A DNA stretch of 64,000 nucleotides, taken from assembly GCA_964019425.1 (NCBI GenBank), contig OZ025805.1, positions 782,001 to 846,000 on the forward strand. Direction: 5' to 3'. Below are positions 12,031-22,000 of this stretch, one piece after another. A model generated the notes under the pieces. That model was not told where the DNA came from. It did no database searches and saw nothing but the letters and a program-made list of their open reading frames with translations. Each line of letters starts with the position of its first letter. Position 1 is the first letter of the stretch. Source of the stretch: Flectonema sp. DT1601. Lineage: Eukaryota; Euglenozoa; Diplonemea; Diplonemida; Diplonemidae. Made by a program: the position numbers and the translations under genes.

Positions 12031-13547
12031 CTCTGCCTCTCTCTTAATTCTGTTCGTTTCTTTGAAACGAAAATTCATTTGAATATTATTACTTGGTCAG
12101 CAACCATCATTGTCGCCCTTTGGGCCTGTTAAAAAAAATAAAAAATAAAAAGAAAGTTTACATCGGGAATAGGGCAGGAGCCAAAAGCTCCCAGTCCGTT
12201 ACTTCCCACTTTATCGAAATTCACCGTGTGTGGAACTGGCAGGTTTTTAAAAAATTTGCGTGGAGTTGGCAAGTTTTTTGAAAGTTTACGTGTGGAGCTG
12301 GCAGGTTTTTAAAAAATTTGCATGGAGTTGGCAGGTTTTTTGAAACTTTGTGTGTGGGCCGACGAATTTTGCAAACTTTGCGTGTGGAGCTGGCAGGTTT
12401 TTAAAAATTTGCGTGGAGTTGTCAGGTTTTTTGAAACTTTGCGTGTGGGCTGACGAATGTTGCAAACTTTGCGTGTGGAGCTGGCAAAATTTGCGTGGAA
12501 TTGGCAAGTTTTTCGAAAGTTTGTGTGTGGAATTGGCAGGTTTTTAAAAAAATTGCGTGGAGTTGGCAGGTTTTTTAAAACTTTGTGTGGGCTGACGAAT
12601 TTTGCAAACTTTGCGTGTAGATGGCAGGTTTTGCAAAATTTGCATGGAGTTGGCAGGTTTTTTGAAACTTTGTGTGTGGAACTGGCAGGTTTTTAAAAAA
12701 TTTGCGTTGAGTTGACAGGTTTTTTGAAACTTTGTGTGTGGGCTGACGAATGTTGCAAACTTTGTGTGTGGAGCTGGCAGGTTTTTAAAAACTTTGCGTG
12801 TGGAGCTGGCAGGTTTTTAAAAAAATTGCGTGGAGTTGACAGGTTTTTTGAAACTTTGTGTGTGGGCTGACGAATTTTGCAAACTTTGCGTGTGGAGTTG
12901 GCAGGTTTTTTGAAACTTTGTGTGTGGAACTGGCAGGTTTTTAAAAAATTTGCGTGGAGTTGGCAAGTTTTTTGAAAGTTTGCGTGTGGAGCTGGCAGGT
13001 TTTTAAAAAAATTGTGTGTGGGCTGACGAATTTTGCAAACTTTGCGTGTGGAGCTGGCACGTTTTTAAAAAATTTGCGTGGAGTTGAGGTTTTTTGAAAC
13101 TTTGCGTGTGGGCTGACGAATTTTGCAAACTTTGCGTGTGGAGCTGGCACGTTTTTAAAAAAATTGCGTGGAGTTGGCAGGTTTTTTGAAACTTTGTGTG
13201 TGGAGCTAGCAAGTTTTTAAAAAATTTGCGTGGAATTGACAGGTTTTTTGAAACTTTGCGTGTGGGCTGACGAATTTTGCAAACTTTGCGTGTGGAGCTG
13301 GCAGGTTTTTAAAAATTTTGCGTGGAGTTGGCAGGTTTTTTGAAACTTTGTGTGTGGGCCGACGAATTTTGCAAACTTTGCGTGTGGAGCTGGCAGGTTT
13401 TCGAAAAAATTGCGTGGAGTTGGCAAGTTTTTTAAAACTTTGTGTGTGGGCTGACGAATTTTGCAAACTTTGCGTGTGGAGTTGGCAGGTTTTTTGATTT
13501 TTTTTTTTTTCATGTTTGATTATTTCCTCTTCATATTTTTTTTTTTC

Positions 13548-13579
<32 letters not shown>

Positions 13580-15158
13580 CTCTGCCTCTCTCTTAATTCT
13601 GTTCGTTTCTTTGAAACGAAAATTCATTTGAATATTATTACTTGGTCAGCAACCATCATTGTCGCCCTTTGGGCCTGTTAAAAAAAATAAAAAATAAAAA
13701 GAAAGTTTACATCGGGAATAGGGCAGGAGCCAAAAGCTCCCAGTCCGTTACTTCCCACTTTATCGAAATTCACCGTGTGTGGAACTGGCAGGTTTTTAAA
13801 AAATTTGCGTGGAGTTGGCAAGTTTTTTGAAAGTTTACGTGTGGAGCTGGCAGGTTTTTAAAAAATTTGCATGGAGTTGGCAGGTTTTTTGAAACTTTGT
13901 GTGTGGGCCGACGAATTTTGCAAACTTTGCGTGTGGAGCTGGCAGGTTTTTAAAAATTTGCGTGGAGTTGTCAGGTTTTTTGAAACTTTGCGTGTGGGCT
14001 GACGAATGTTGCAAACTTTGCGTGTGGAGCTGGCAAAATTTGCGTGGAATTGGCAAGTTTTTCGAAAGTTTGTGTGTGGAATTGGCAGGTTTTTAAAAAA
14101 ATTGCGTGGAGTTGGCAGGTTTTTTAAAACTTTGTGTGGGCTGACGAATTTTGCAAACTTTGCGTGTAGATGGCAGGTTTTGCAAAATTTGCATGGAGTT
14201 GGCAGGTTTTTTGAAACTTTGTGTGTGGAACTGGCAGGTTTTTAAAAAATTTGCGTTGAGTTGACAGGTTTTTTGAAACTTTGTGTGTGGGCTGACGAAT
14301 GTTGCAAACTTTGTGTGTGGAGCTGGCAGGTTTTTAAAAACTTTGCGTGTGGAGCTGGCAGGTTTTTAAAAAAATTGCGTGGAGTTGACAGGTTTTTTGA
14401 AACTTTGTGTGTGGGCTGACGAATTTTGCAAACTTTGCGTGTGGAGTTGGCAGGTTTTTTGAAACTTTGTGTGTGGAACTGGCAGGTTTTTAAAAAATTT
14501 GCGTGGAGTTGGCAAGTTTTTTGAAAGTTTGCGTGTGGAGCTGGCAGGTTTTTAAAAAAATTGTGTGTGGGCTGACGAATTTTGCAAACTTTGCGTGTGG
14601 AGCTGGCACGTTTTTAAAAAAATTGCGTGGAGTTGGCAGGTTTTTTGAAACTTTGTGTGTGGAGCTAGCAAGTTTTTAAAAAATTTGCGTGGAGTTGAGG
14701 TTTTTTGAAACTTTGCGTGTGGGCTGACGAATTTTGCAAACTTTGCGTGTGGAGCTGGCACGTTTTTAAAAAAATTGCGTGGAGTTGGCAGGTTTTTTGA
14801 AACTTTGTGTGTGGAGCTAGCAAGTTTTTAAAAAATTTGCGTGGAATTGACAGGTTTTTTGAAACTTTGCGTGTGGGCTGACGAATTTTGCAAACTTTGC
14901 GTGTGGAGCTGGCAGGTTTTTAAAAATTTTGCGTGGAGTTGGCAGGTTTTTTGAAACTTTGTGTGTGGGCCGACGAATTTTGCAAACTTTGCGTGTGGAG
15001 CTGGCAGGTTTTCGAAAAAATTGCGTGGAGTTGGCAAGTTTTTTAAAACTTTGTGTGTGGGCTGACGAATTTTGCAAACTTTGCGTGTGGAGTTGGCAGG
15101 TTTTTTGATTTTTTTTTTTTTCATGTTTGATTATTTCCTCTTCATATTTTTTTTTTTC

Positions 15159-15190
<32 letters not shown>

Positions 15191-17330
15191 CTCTGCCTCT
15201 CTCTTAATTCTGTTCGTTTCTTTGAAACGAAAATTCATTTGAATATTATTACTTGGTCAGCAACCATCATTGTCGCCCTTTGGGCCTGTTAAAAAAAATA
15301 AAAAATAAAAAGAAAGTTTACATCGGGAATAGGGCAGGAGCCAAAAGCTCCCAGTCCGTTACTTCCCACTTTATCGAAATTCACCGTGTGTGGAACTGGC
15401 AGGTTTTTAAAAAATTTGCGTGGAGTTGGCAAGTTTTTTGAAAGTTTACGTGTGGAGCTGGCAGGTTTTTAAAAAATTTGCATGGAGTTGGCAGGTTTTT
15501 TGAAACTTTGTGTGTGGGCCGACGAATTTTGCAAACTTTGCGTGTGGAGCTGGCAGGTTTTTAAAAATTTGCGTGGAGTTGTCAGGTTTTTTGAAACTTT
15601 GCGTGTGGGCTGACGAATGTTGCAAACTTTGCGTGTGGAGCTGGCACGTTTTTAAAAAATTTGCGTGGAGTTGGCAGGTTTTTTGAAACTTTGTGTGGGC
15701 CGACGAATTTTGCAAACTTTGCGTGTGGAGCTGGCAGGTTTTTAAAAATTTGCGTGGAGTTGTCAGGTTTTTTGAAACTTTGCGTGTGGGCTGACGAATG
15801 TTGCAAACTTTGCGTGTGGAGCTGGCAAAATTTGCGTGGAATTGGCAAGTTTTTCGAAAGTTTGTGTGTGGAATTGGCAGGTTTTTAAAAAAATTGCGTG
15901 GAGTTGGCAGGTTTTTTAAAACTTTGTGTGGGCTGACGAATTTTGCAAACTTTGCGTGTAGATGGCAGGTTTTGCAAAATTTGCATGGAGTTGGCAGGTT
16001 TTTTGAAACTTTGTGTGTGGGCCGACGAATTTTGCAAACTTTGCGTGTGGAGCTGGCAGGTTTTGCAAAATTTGCATGGAGTTGGCAGGTTTTTTGAAAC
16101 TTTGTGTGTGGAACTGGCAGGTTTTTAAAAAATTTGCGTTGAGTTGACAGGTTTTTTGAAACTTTGTGTGTGGGCTGACGAATGTTGCAAACTTTGTGTG
16201 TGGAGCTGGCAGGTTTTTAAAAACTTTGCGTGTGGAGCTGGCAGGTTTTTAAAAAAATTGCGTGGAGTTGACAGGTTTTTTGAAACTTTGTGTGTGGGCT
16301 GACGAATTTTGCAAACTTTGCGTGTGGAGTTGGCAGGTTTTTTGAAACTTTGTGTGTGGAACTGGCAGGTTTTTAAAAAATTTGCGTGGAGTTGGCAAGT
16401 TTTTTGAAAGTTTGCGTGTGGAGCTGGCAGGTTTTTAAAAAAATTGTGTGTGGGCTGACGAATTTTGCAAACTTTGCGTGTGGAGCTGGCAGGTTTTGCA
16501 AAATTTGCATGGAGTTGGCAGGTTTTTTGAAACTTTGTGTGTGGAGCTGGCAGGTTTTGAAAAAATTGCGTGGAGTTGACAGGTTTTTTGAAACTTTGCG
16601 TGTGGAGCTGGCAGGTTTTAAAAAAATTGCGTGGAGTTGACAGGTTTTTTGAAACTTTGCGTGTGGAGTTGGCAGGTTTTTCGAAACTTTGTGTGTGGAG
16701 CTGGCAAGTTTTTAAAAAAATTGCGTGGAGTTGACAGGTTTTTTGAAACTTTGCGTGTGGGCTGACGAATTTTGCAAACTTTGCGTGTGGAGCTGGCAGG
16801 TTTTTAAAAATTTGCGTGGAGTTGGCAGGTTTTTTGAAACTTTGTGTGTGGGCCGACGAATTTTGCAAACTTTGCGTGTAGATGGCAGGTTTTGCAAAAT
16901 TTGCATGGAGTTGGCAAGTTTTTTGAAAGTTTGCTTGTTGAGCTGACGAATTTTGCAAACTTTGCTTGTGGAGCTGGCAGGTTTTGCAAAATTTGCGTGG
17001 AGTTGGCAGGTTTTTTGAAAGTTTGCGTGTGGAGCTGGCAGGTTTTTAAAAAAATTGTGTGTGGGCTGACGAATTTTGCAAACTTTGCGTGTGGAGCTGG
17101 CAGGTTTTGCAAAATTTGCATGGAGTTGGCAGGTTTTTTGAAACTTTGTGTGTGGAGCTGGCAGGTTTTTAAAAAATTTGCGTAGAGTTGACAGGTTTTT
17201 TGAAACTTTGTGTGTGGGCTGACGAATGTTGCAAACTTTGCGTGTGGAGCTGGCAGGTTTTTTGATACTTTGTGTGTAGAGCTGGCAGGTTTTTAAAATT
17301 TTGTGGAGCTGGCAGTTTTTTCAAACTTGG
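4230..17330. repeat. Megasatellite: higher-order repeat of ~1,549 bp units built from ~30 bp monomers
   Basis: Successive leader markers lie near 4246, 5735, 7283, 8832, 10413, 11962, 13511 and 15122. Interior spacings are 1548, 1549, 1581, 1549, 1549 and 1611 bp. Each unit has a unique ~270 bp leader (CT-rich, then TGGTCAGCAACCATC and a GGAGCCAAAAGCTCC hairpin) and about 40 monomers. The monomers fall into three classes: GTGTGGAGCTGGCAGGTTTT, GCGTGGAGTTGGCAGGTTTT and GTGTGGGCTGACGAATTTTG. Units are almost identical over more than 10 kb, which points to very recent amplification or homogenisation. From about 15,640 to 17,330 the array loses its higher-order order and decays. The many short ORFs in it, on both strands, are repeat translations and are not called as genes. 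Confidence 0.95.
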
Positions 17331-17620
17331 TGTTGAAATCCAGTTGATGATTTCAAATCAATATTATTATTAACTGACTAAAGTTGAAGATCCCATGTTG
17401 GCCAAGAAAGAGGTTTGCTATTCCTAGAATTCATTCAGGTAATTTTCCACCAAGCTTAGCACCGGAAAGAAATAATCAAAGGAATCAGACAGAAAAGTGT
17501 ATGATTCCGAAGTTGGAAAAATGAACAAAACAACAGACATTTTTTATATATTCTTTAGCCTTCTATTTTTCAAAAGAAATTCTTTATACAGCTCGATCAC
17601 TTCTTTCTCTCACACTCACG
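17331..17620. other. Spacer after the megasatellite
   Basis: Ordinary AT-rich sequence; nothing recognised. Confidence 0.4.
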
Positions 17621-17627
17621 TTTTCGA

Positions 17628-17945
17628 ACTCCGTCCAACCTGGGACTGTACAGGAACGCGAATCAATTACAAGTCGATCTGTCAGTGGGAACTCCGTCCG
17701 ACCTGGGACTGTACAGGAACGCAAAAATACTACAAGCCGATTCCCCAAGGAGAACGGTGTCCAACCTGGGGCTGTGCAGGAACGCAAATCAATTGAAAGT
17801 CGATATGTCAACGAGAAGTCCGTCCGACCTGGGACTGTACAGGGGTGTAAATTTAAATCTACAGCAAGCCGATCTGTCAATGGGAAAGGTGTCCGACCTG
17901 GGACGGTACAGGAACGCAATTCATCCTCGAGAAGATCCATCAACT
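17628..17945 (+). repeat. 63-bp minisatellite, five units, open in several frames
   Basis: Five units share the core CCTGGGACTGTACAGGAACG and begin near 17628, 17690, 17753, 17816 and 17885. Most are 62-63 bp; the fourth is longer by two codons. Because 63 is a multiple of three, long stretches stay open in all three plus frames and on the minus strand. In the frame open from about 17558 to 18016, each unit reads as V-R/Q-P-G-T-V-Q-E-R followed by a variable S/T/R-rich half. No ATG-started gene is evident, so this is called a repeat and not a CDS. Confidence 0.8.
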
Positions 17946-17946
17946 G

Positions 17947-18300
17947 TCAGTCAGTTAGTTTGAAATACACAACAACACCTTTATTACCTACAGGACCTGC
18001 TCCCCAAGTACTGTGAATTGTTGCGATACATCCATTACAAGGTGTTGTTGTTTTTAATATAAAATTACATCCAATTACCGTTCGGCCATCAACTTCTAAT
18101 AAACTGGTGTGAGCTTTGTGCGGATAAAGTAGTTCTAATCCTTCCTATAAGGGACCTTCGCATAGTGTCGGATTTGAACGTCCACACCCAGTAATAGTGA
18201 TAGCAATAGTAGTAGCTGAAACATTTTGAGATGGAAATATGTGTAGTACGTTTTGGTCATTGTTGTGTCTCAATGGATGGGCTTTGTAGAACGTCGTTCT
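17947..18300 (-). pseudogene. Remnant of a secreted-type beta-domain gene (IPT/TIG-like?)
   Basis: On the minus strand, one frame reads coherently from about 18,300 to a TGA at 17,947. An upstream part ends in ...TIAITITGCGRSNPTLCEGPL; after one in-frame TAG (18,145-18,147) the downstream part runs through ...DGRTVIGCNFILKTTTP...CIATIHSTWGAGPVGN. Paired cysteines, ITGCG and alternating beta-type residues resemble an IPT/TIG or similar extracellular beta-sandwich, but that is a resemblance only. No start, signal peptide or flanking exons were found, so it is called a gene fragment. It abuts the 63-bp minisatellite. Confidence 0.4.
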
Positions 18301-18689
18301 TTAGCAAACCAAGTATCTACCCAGTCTGACCTTCTCCTGTTTTTAAATAAAAGAAAGAAGAAAGAAGTACGTGTTAAAAGAAATGCAGGATATTAATCCT
18401 TGAGTGATTGGTCATCCTATGTACTGTGCGAACTCATACTTTTCTTTCCTTACAGATTTACAGTTATGTGATTGTGGATGGCAAATCCCGACTGACGGGT
18501 TATCACCCAATCCACTTGAAGTCGCATTGCATAGTAAGATCATATTACACGTGTTCTAATTCTGTAACAACCTTTCAGAGATCATAAGACACATGTTCTG
18601 AACATGTTTTAATTCAGGTCATACAAAAAAAGAAAATGGATGTCCGGTTTCTTTGCATGAAGTAAAGGAAATTATTAATACGAACGTAC
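18301..18689. other. Intergenic DNA left of the transposon
   Basis: No gene or repeat recognised. Confidence 0.4.
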
Positions 18690-18694
18690 CTTTC
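18690..18694 (+). repeat. Left 5 bp target-site duplication CTTTC
   Basis: CTTTC directly precedes the left inverted terminus (TGAGGCGATCGG) and recurs directly after the right terminus at 21,372-21,376. Confidence 0.7.
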
Positions 18695-21371
18695 TGAGGC
18701 GATCGGCAGGGGTGGAGGTTTCACGAATTTTCACGATCCTTCACGGTTTGTCACGAGTTGTCACTACCTATCACGAAAATTCACGAAAATTCACTGCCAA
18801 AAAGCATGGTGAAAAATCGTGAATTTTCGTGAATAATCGTGAATTTTCGTGAATTTTGATATTGAGATTTGTGGTTTGTTAAAAAAAACTACTCAGGGGG
18901 GGCCTGAACTGCACTGCTTCGTAGTTGTCATCGGTGCTTGTTAATCCTATCGTTCTCTACAGTTTATTGTTAATACTACTTCTCTTTAATCCAGCTCTTG
19001 TTACAGTTTCATGTGGTTGCTGAACTATTCTAGCACAGGTGGGTTGATAGGCATGTGTGGTGATTGTTGAAGTGGTGGTGCTTGTTAATCCTATCGTTCT
19101 CTAAAGTTTATTGTGGTAATGCATTCACATGGCTCTCGTAAGAGTAACAGTGCAACTTCGCGATTCCTTGCCAGCAGAGATCTTGCTGTATGTGAATAGC
19201 AGATCAAAGCTGTTAGATGTATTGGGTGGTATGGGACTAGCAGATCAAAGCTGTTAGATGTATTGGGTGGTATGGGACTAGAAGTTGAAGATGACTTGGA
19301 GGTTAGGGCTCGTGTTGCTGGCACGGATGGCATGCTGATCTGGTGCGATGAGAAGATTGGTGAGGTTGACGGTGTATCGCAATACACTGTTGCTGGGACC
19401 CTGCATCTCCGCCCACAGCCACCAAGTACAGTTGTCCCGATCCTCTTGCACATCGCCATGCGCCGCATTCCGCAGTTTACCCGCCAGCTTCATGGTCTTG
19501 ACTCCGTCAGTTATTGGGCTGCACGAAGAGAGATGATCCGGTGGTTGTATGTGCAGGATTGTGTGTTTCTCATTCGCAACCGGGAGAGTACTTTTTGCCT
19601 AGTAAGTGACGCAACATCTGTGACAGAAAACTCGTCAGCGCTACACATCACTGCTGCTACAGCTACGACTGCATGCTATAGTCTTGCATGCAGACTAACA
19701 CAGAGCCACCAAGCTCAATCATTCTGTGACACACTACGACGTGCGCTGCACCACTTCCAGCAGCTCGGAATCTTAATCACTGATCCGGCACCACCACCTC
19801 TGTCAACCTGCACGATTACCTGCGCTCAGTGATCGGGGTGGATCAGAATACAGGGGGTTTAAATTATTTGACCAAGATGGCAATATCTGCCTCATCCCGG
19901 AGCCTACACACCGAGTTCATTGCATTGCCTCCTGGATTGCGAAGTACTTTGGCCTCAGTGACTTCCTCCGTTCAATAGTAACGCTGTGCTTCTTCATACG
20001 TGGGAATCGGTCGTTTGCTTACTGGCTTCGCAAGAAGCACCGCATCTCTTTTAGGGCGTGCCCATTTAAAGAGAAGGTTACGAATGGGCGCTTCGGCAGA
20101 AAGTTCAGGACAGCCAGGCCAGAAGATCAGGCCACTGTCACCTCGATTATTTGGAAAAGATTTTTGCATTGCTCGATACCGAGCTTCCAGGTAGATGGTT
20201 CTACATGCTGGAACCCTTGGGGGGAAAGGGCATTTTTCGTTGCTGCTATTGCGGTGACACAGTCTCCCCTCACCACGCCCGCCTGCTGGAAGTCAATAGG
20301 CAGGTCAACCACGCCCTCTCCCATGTGAACCACATTCAGGTCTCTAAGCTGAAGAGCGATGTCCCCGATGACCCCATGCTCACCAAGCCTGATGCCAGCA
20401 TCATCCCGGTGGACGCGCCATCCCTACCTAACCCCCCAACCAAGTCCCAGCGCGGGGCATTCATTTTCTCTGTTGTTGAATGCTTTGCGCTGGAGCTCCC
20501 CACAAAGCTAAAGTTGCGTGACCCCCCTCTCCCTCCCGGTGCCCCAGCAGTCCGCCACACTGACCCAAGCGAAAGCAGCGAAAGCAGCAGAAAATGCTGC
20601 TGCCAGGAAAGTTGCACAAGAAAAAACTGCTCAGCGAAGAGAGGAGGCAAGAAAGGAGAAGGCGGCTGCCAAGAAGGCGAAGGAGGAAGCAAGGGATGCA
20701 GCCAGGAAGAAGGCTGCAGAGGCGAAGAAAAAGAAGGCTGCAGAACCGGCACGCAAGAATCCCAAGGTTGAGCAATGACAACAGTTGCTCTTTGGATTTT
20801 TTATTTATTTAACCAAAAAAATTATCATCAGCTTGGAACCCAATGATTACACTCACTTGTTTCTACCCCAATGAATTACCTCTCATTGTCTCTCAAGCAA
20901 TATCAATATGGTTGTCAGGCTGTCTCCTGGCAGAGATGGGAGGAGTAATGGAAAGACACCACAGAACAGAACAGTGTGAACGAGAATGAGCCCCCTCAGT
21001 GATTAAACCCACCGCACACGCGATGCGCCGGTCCAAAGTCCGGAACCTCACCACAAGCGATGGTCAGGAAGGGTGATGGGTCACTGGGCACAAGCGATGC
21101 CCATTTAGTTGTCAAAGTGACATGACGTATGGCAAACTGAACAGGTTTGACATCGCACAGCACACCAGCACCAACGGTACCATCTGGATATCACTCACTT
21201 TTTTCACTAGAATTCACACATTTTCACACATTTTCACACATTTTCACACATTTTCACAGGATTTCACTACCAAAAAGCAGCAAAAAATTAAGTGAAAAAT
21301 CGTGAAAAATCGTGAATTTTCGTGTAGCAAAGTGAAAAATCGTGAACACCTCCACCCTGCCGATCGCCTCA
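18695..21371 (+). mobile_element. Decayed DNA transposon with ~31 bp TIRs, superfamily unassigned
   Basis: The left end TGAGGCGATCGGCAGGG is mirrored by the complement of the right end, and the match continues through GTGGAGGT and TTCACG. Both subterminal regions are packed with TTCACG/CGTGAA and TTTTCACACA motifs, typical of transposase-binding arrays. A CTTTC 5 bp duplication flanks the element. Inside are two ~40 bp duplications (AGATCAAAGCTG... at about 19,200-19,281, and TTAATCCTATCGTTCTCT at about 18,936 and 19,083). The interior has coding-like blocks on the plus strand in different frames. No DDE motif or zinc finger was recognised, so the superfamily stays open. Its GC content is clearly higher than the flanking DNA. 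Confidence 0.8.
19263..20778 (+). pseudogene. Broken ORF of the DNA transposon
   Basis: Coding-like protein occurs in successive, different frames. 19,263-19,832 gives 189 residues without stops. About 19,830-20,170 reads well in another frame (around KLFDQDGNICLIPEPTHR and FIRGNRSFAYWLRKKH). 20,151 onward reads again (CCYCGDTVSPHH, a possible zinc-binding CxxC...HH), and a lysine/alanine-rich helix ends with a stop at 20,778. The frame changes mean the gene is dead unless the model lacks introns. I do not recognise the family. The basic alanine-rich tail would suit nucleic-acid binding, but that is inference. The tail end is preserved in the inverted copy at 22,840-22,895. Confidence 0.55.
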
Positions 21372-21376
21372 CTTTC
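21372..21376 (+). repeat. Right 5 bp target-site duplication CTTTC
   Basis: Matches the left copy at 18,690-18,694. Confidence 0.7.
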
Positions 21377-22000
21377 TTGAAATTAAAAAAAGCTTATGTA
21401 TGCTATGATTGTATTTTCTTCAGCCATGTAATTTCTCAACCAAATGTCGGAACAGAGTATTGGTGTTTGTCGGTTCTAACCAACACTAACATGTACATGA
21501 TCGAAAGAAGTTTCGCGTGAAATATATGAACTTGCACATCACTTAGCTGACCACTCGCTATGTTGACACTCCGGAAGCTGTAATTGTATTGTTATCACCA
21601 GTCATTATATGTTAATTGTGAAAAGAAATTTGATTACCTTCCATATGTTTTCTTTCAGTTAAGATCTTCAGCCCAAATGTTGGAACAGAGAGAGCATGTG
21701 TGTAGCTTTGTCTAACGGGTTCAGATTGGTAGGATCTACGGCATGTCTGATATTCCCCTTTATGAGTTTGATATCACCTTTGTGCTTCTGTATCTCAGAA
21801 CTAATGTTAAATATTATCGTTATGTTGTTTATGATACAATACATTTGTGTTTTACGTACAATCGAACAGTTAATCCTCCCACAGTCCCTTTCAGCCCCAT
21901 TGTATTGTTTACATTTGGGTCTCTGTGTGAAGATAATATTGTTATAACATGGTGTTTAAGAATGATACCAATTAAAATAATTTGTCAATCAGGTACCAAA
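21377..22000. other. Intergenic DNA between transposon and membrane-protein gene
   Basis: No gene called. CAAATGTCGGAACAGAG (about 21,441) and CAAATGTTGGAACAGAG (about 21,677) are each preceded by TTCAGCC-type sequence, a small direct repeat of unknown meaning. A pyrimidine tract is not obvious, but TTTGTCAATCAG ends at 21,992, just before the next ATG. Confidence 0.4.

Noticed and set aside
4510-17185. Dozens of 60-113 codon ORFs on both strands
   Set aside because: They are translations of the ~30 bp satellite monomers and repeat in step with the unit length; no start context, no protein-like composition.
4230-17330. CRISPR-like array
   Set aside because: Repeats are contiguous or variant, with no unique spacers of fixed length, and the context is eukaryotic.
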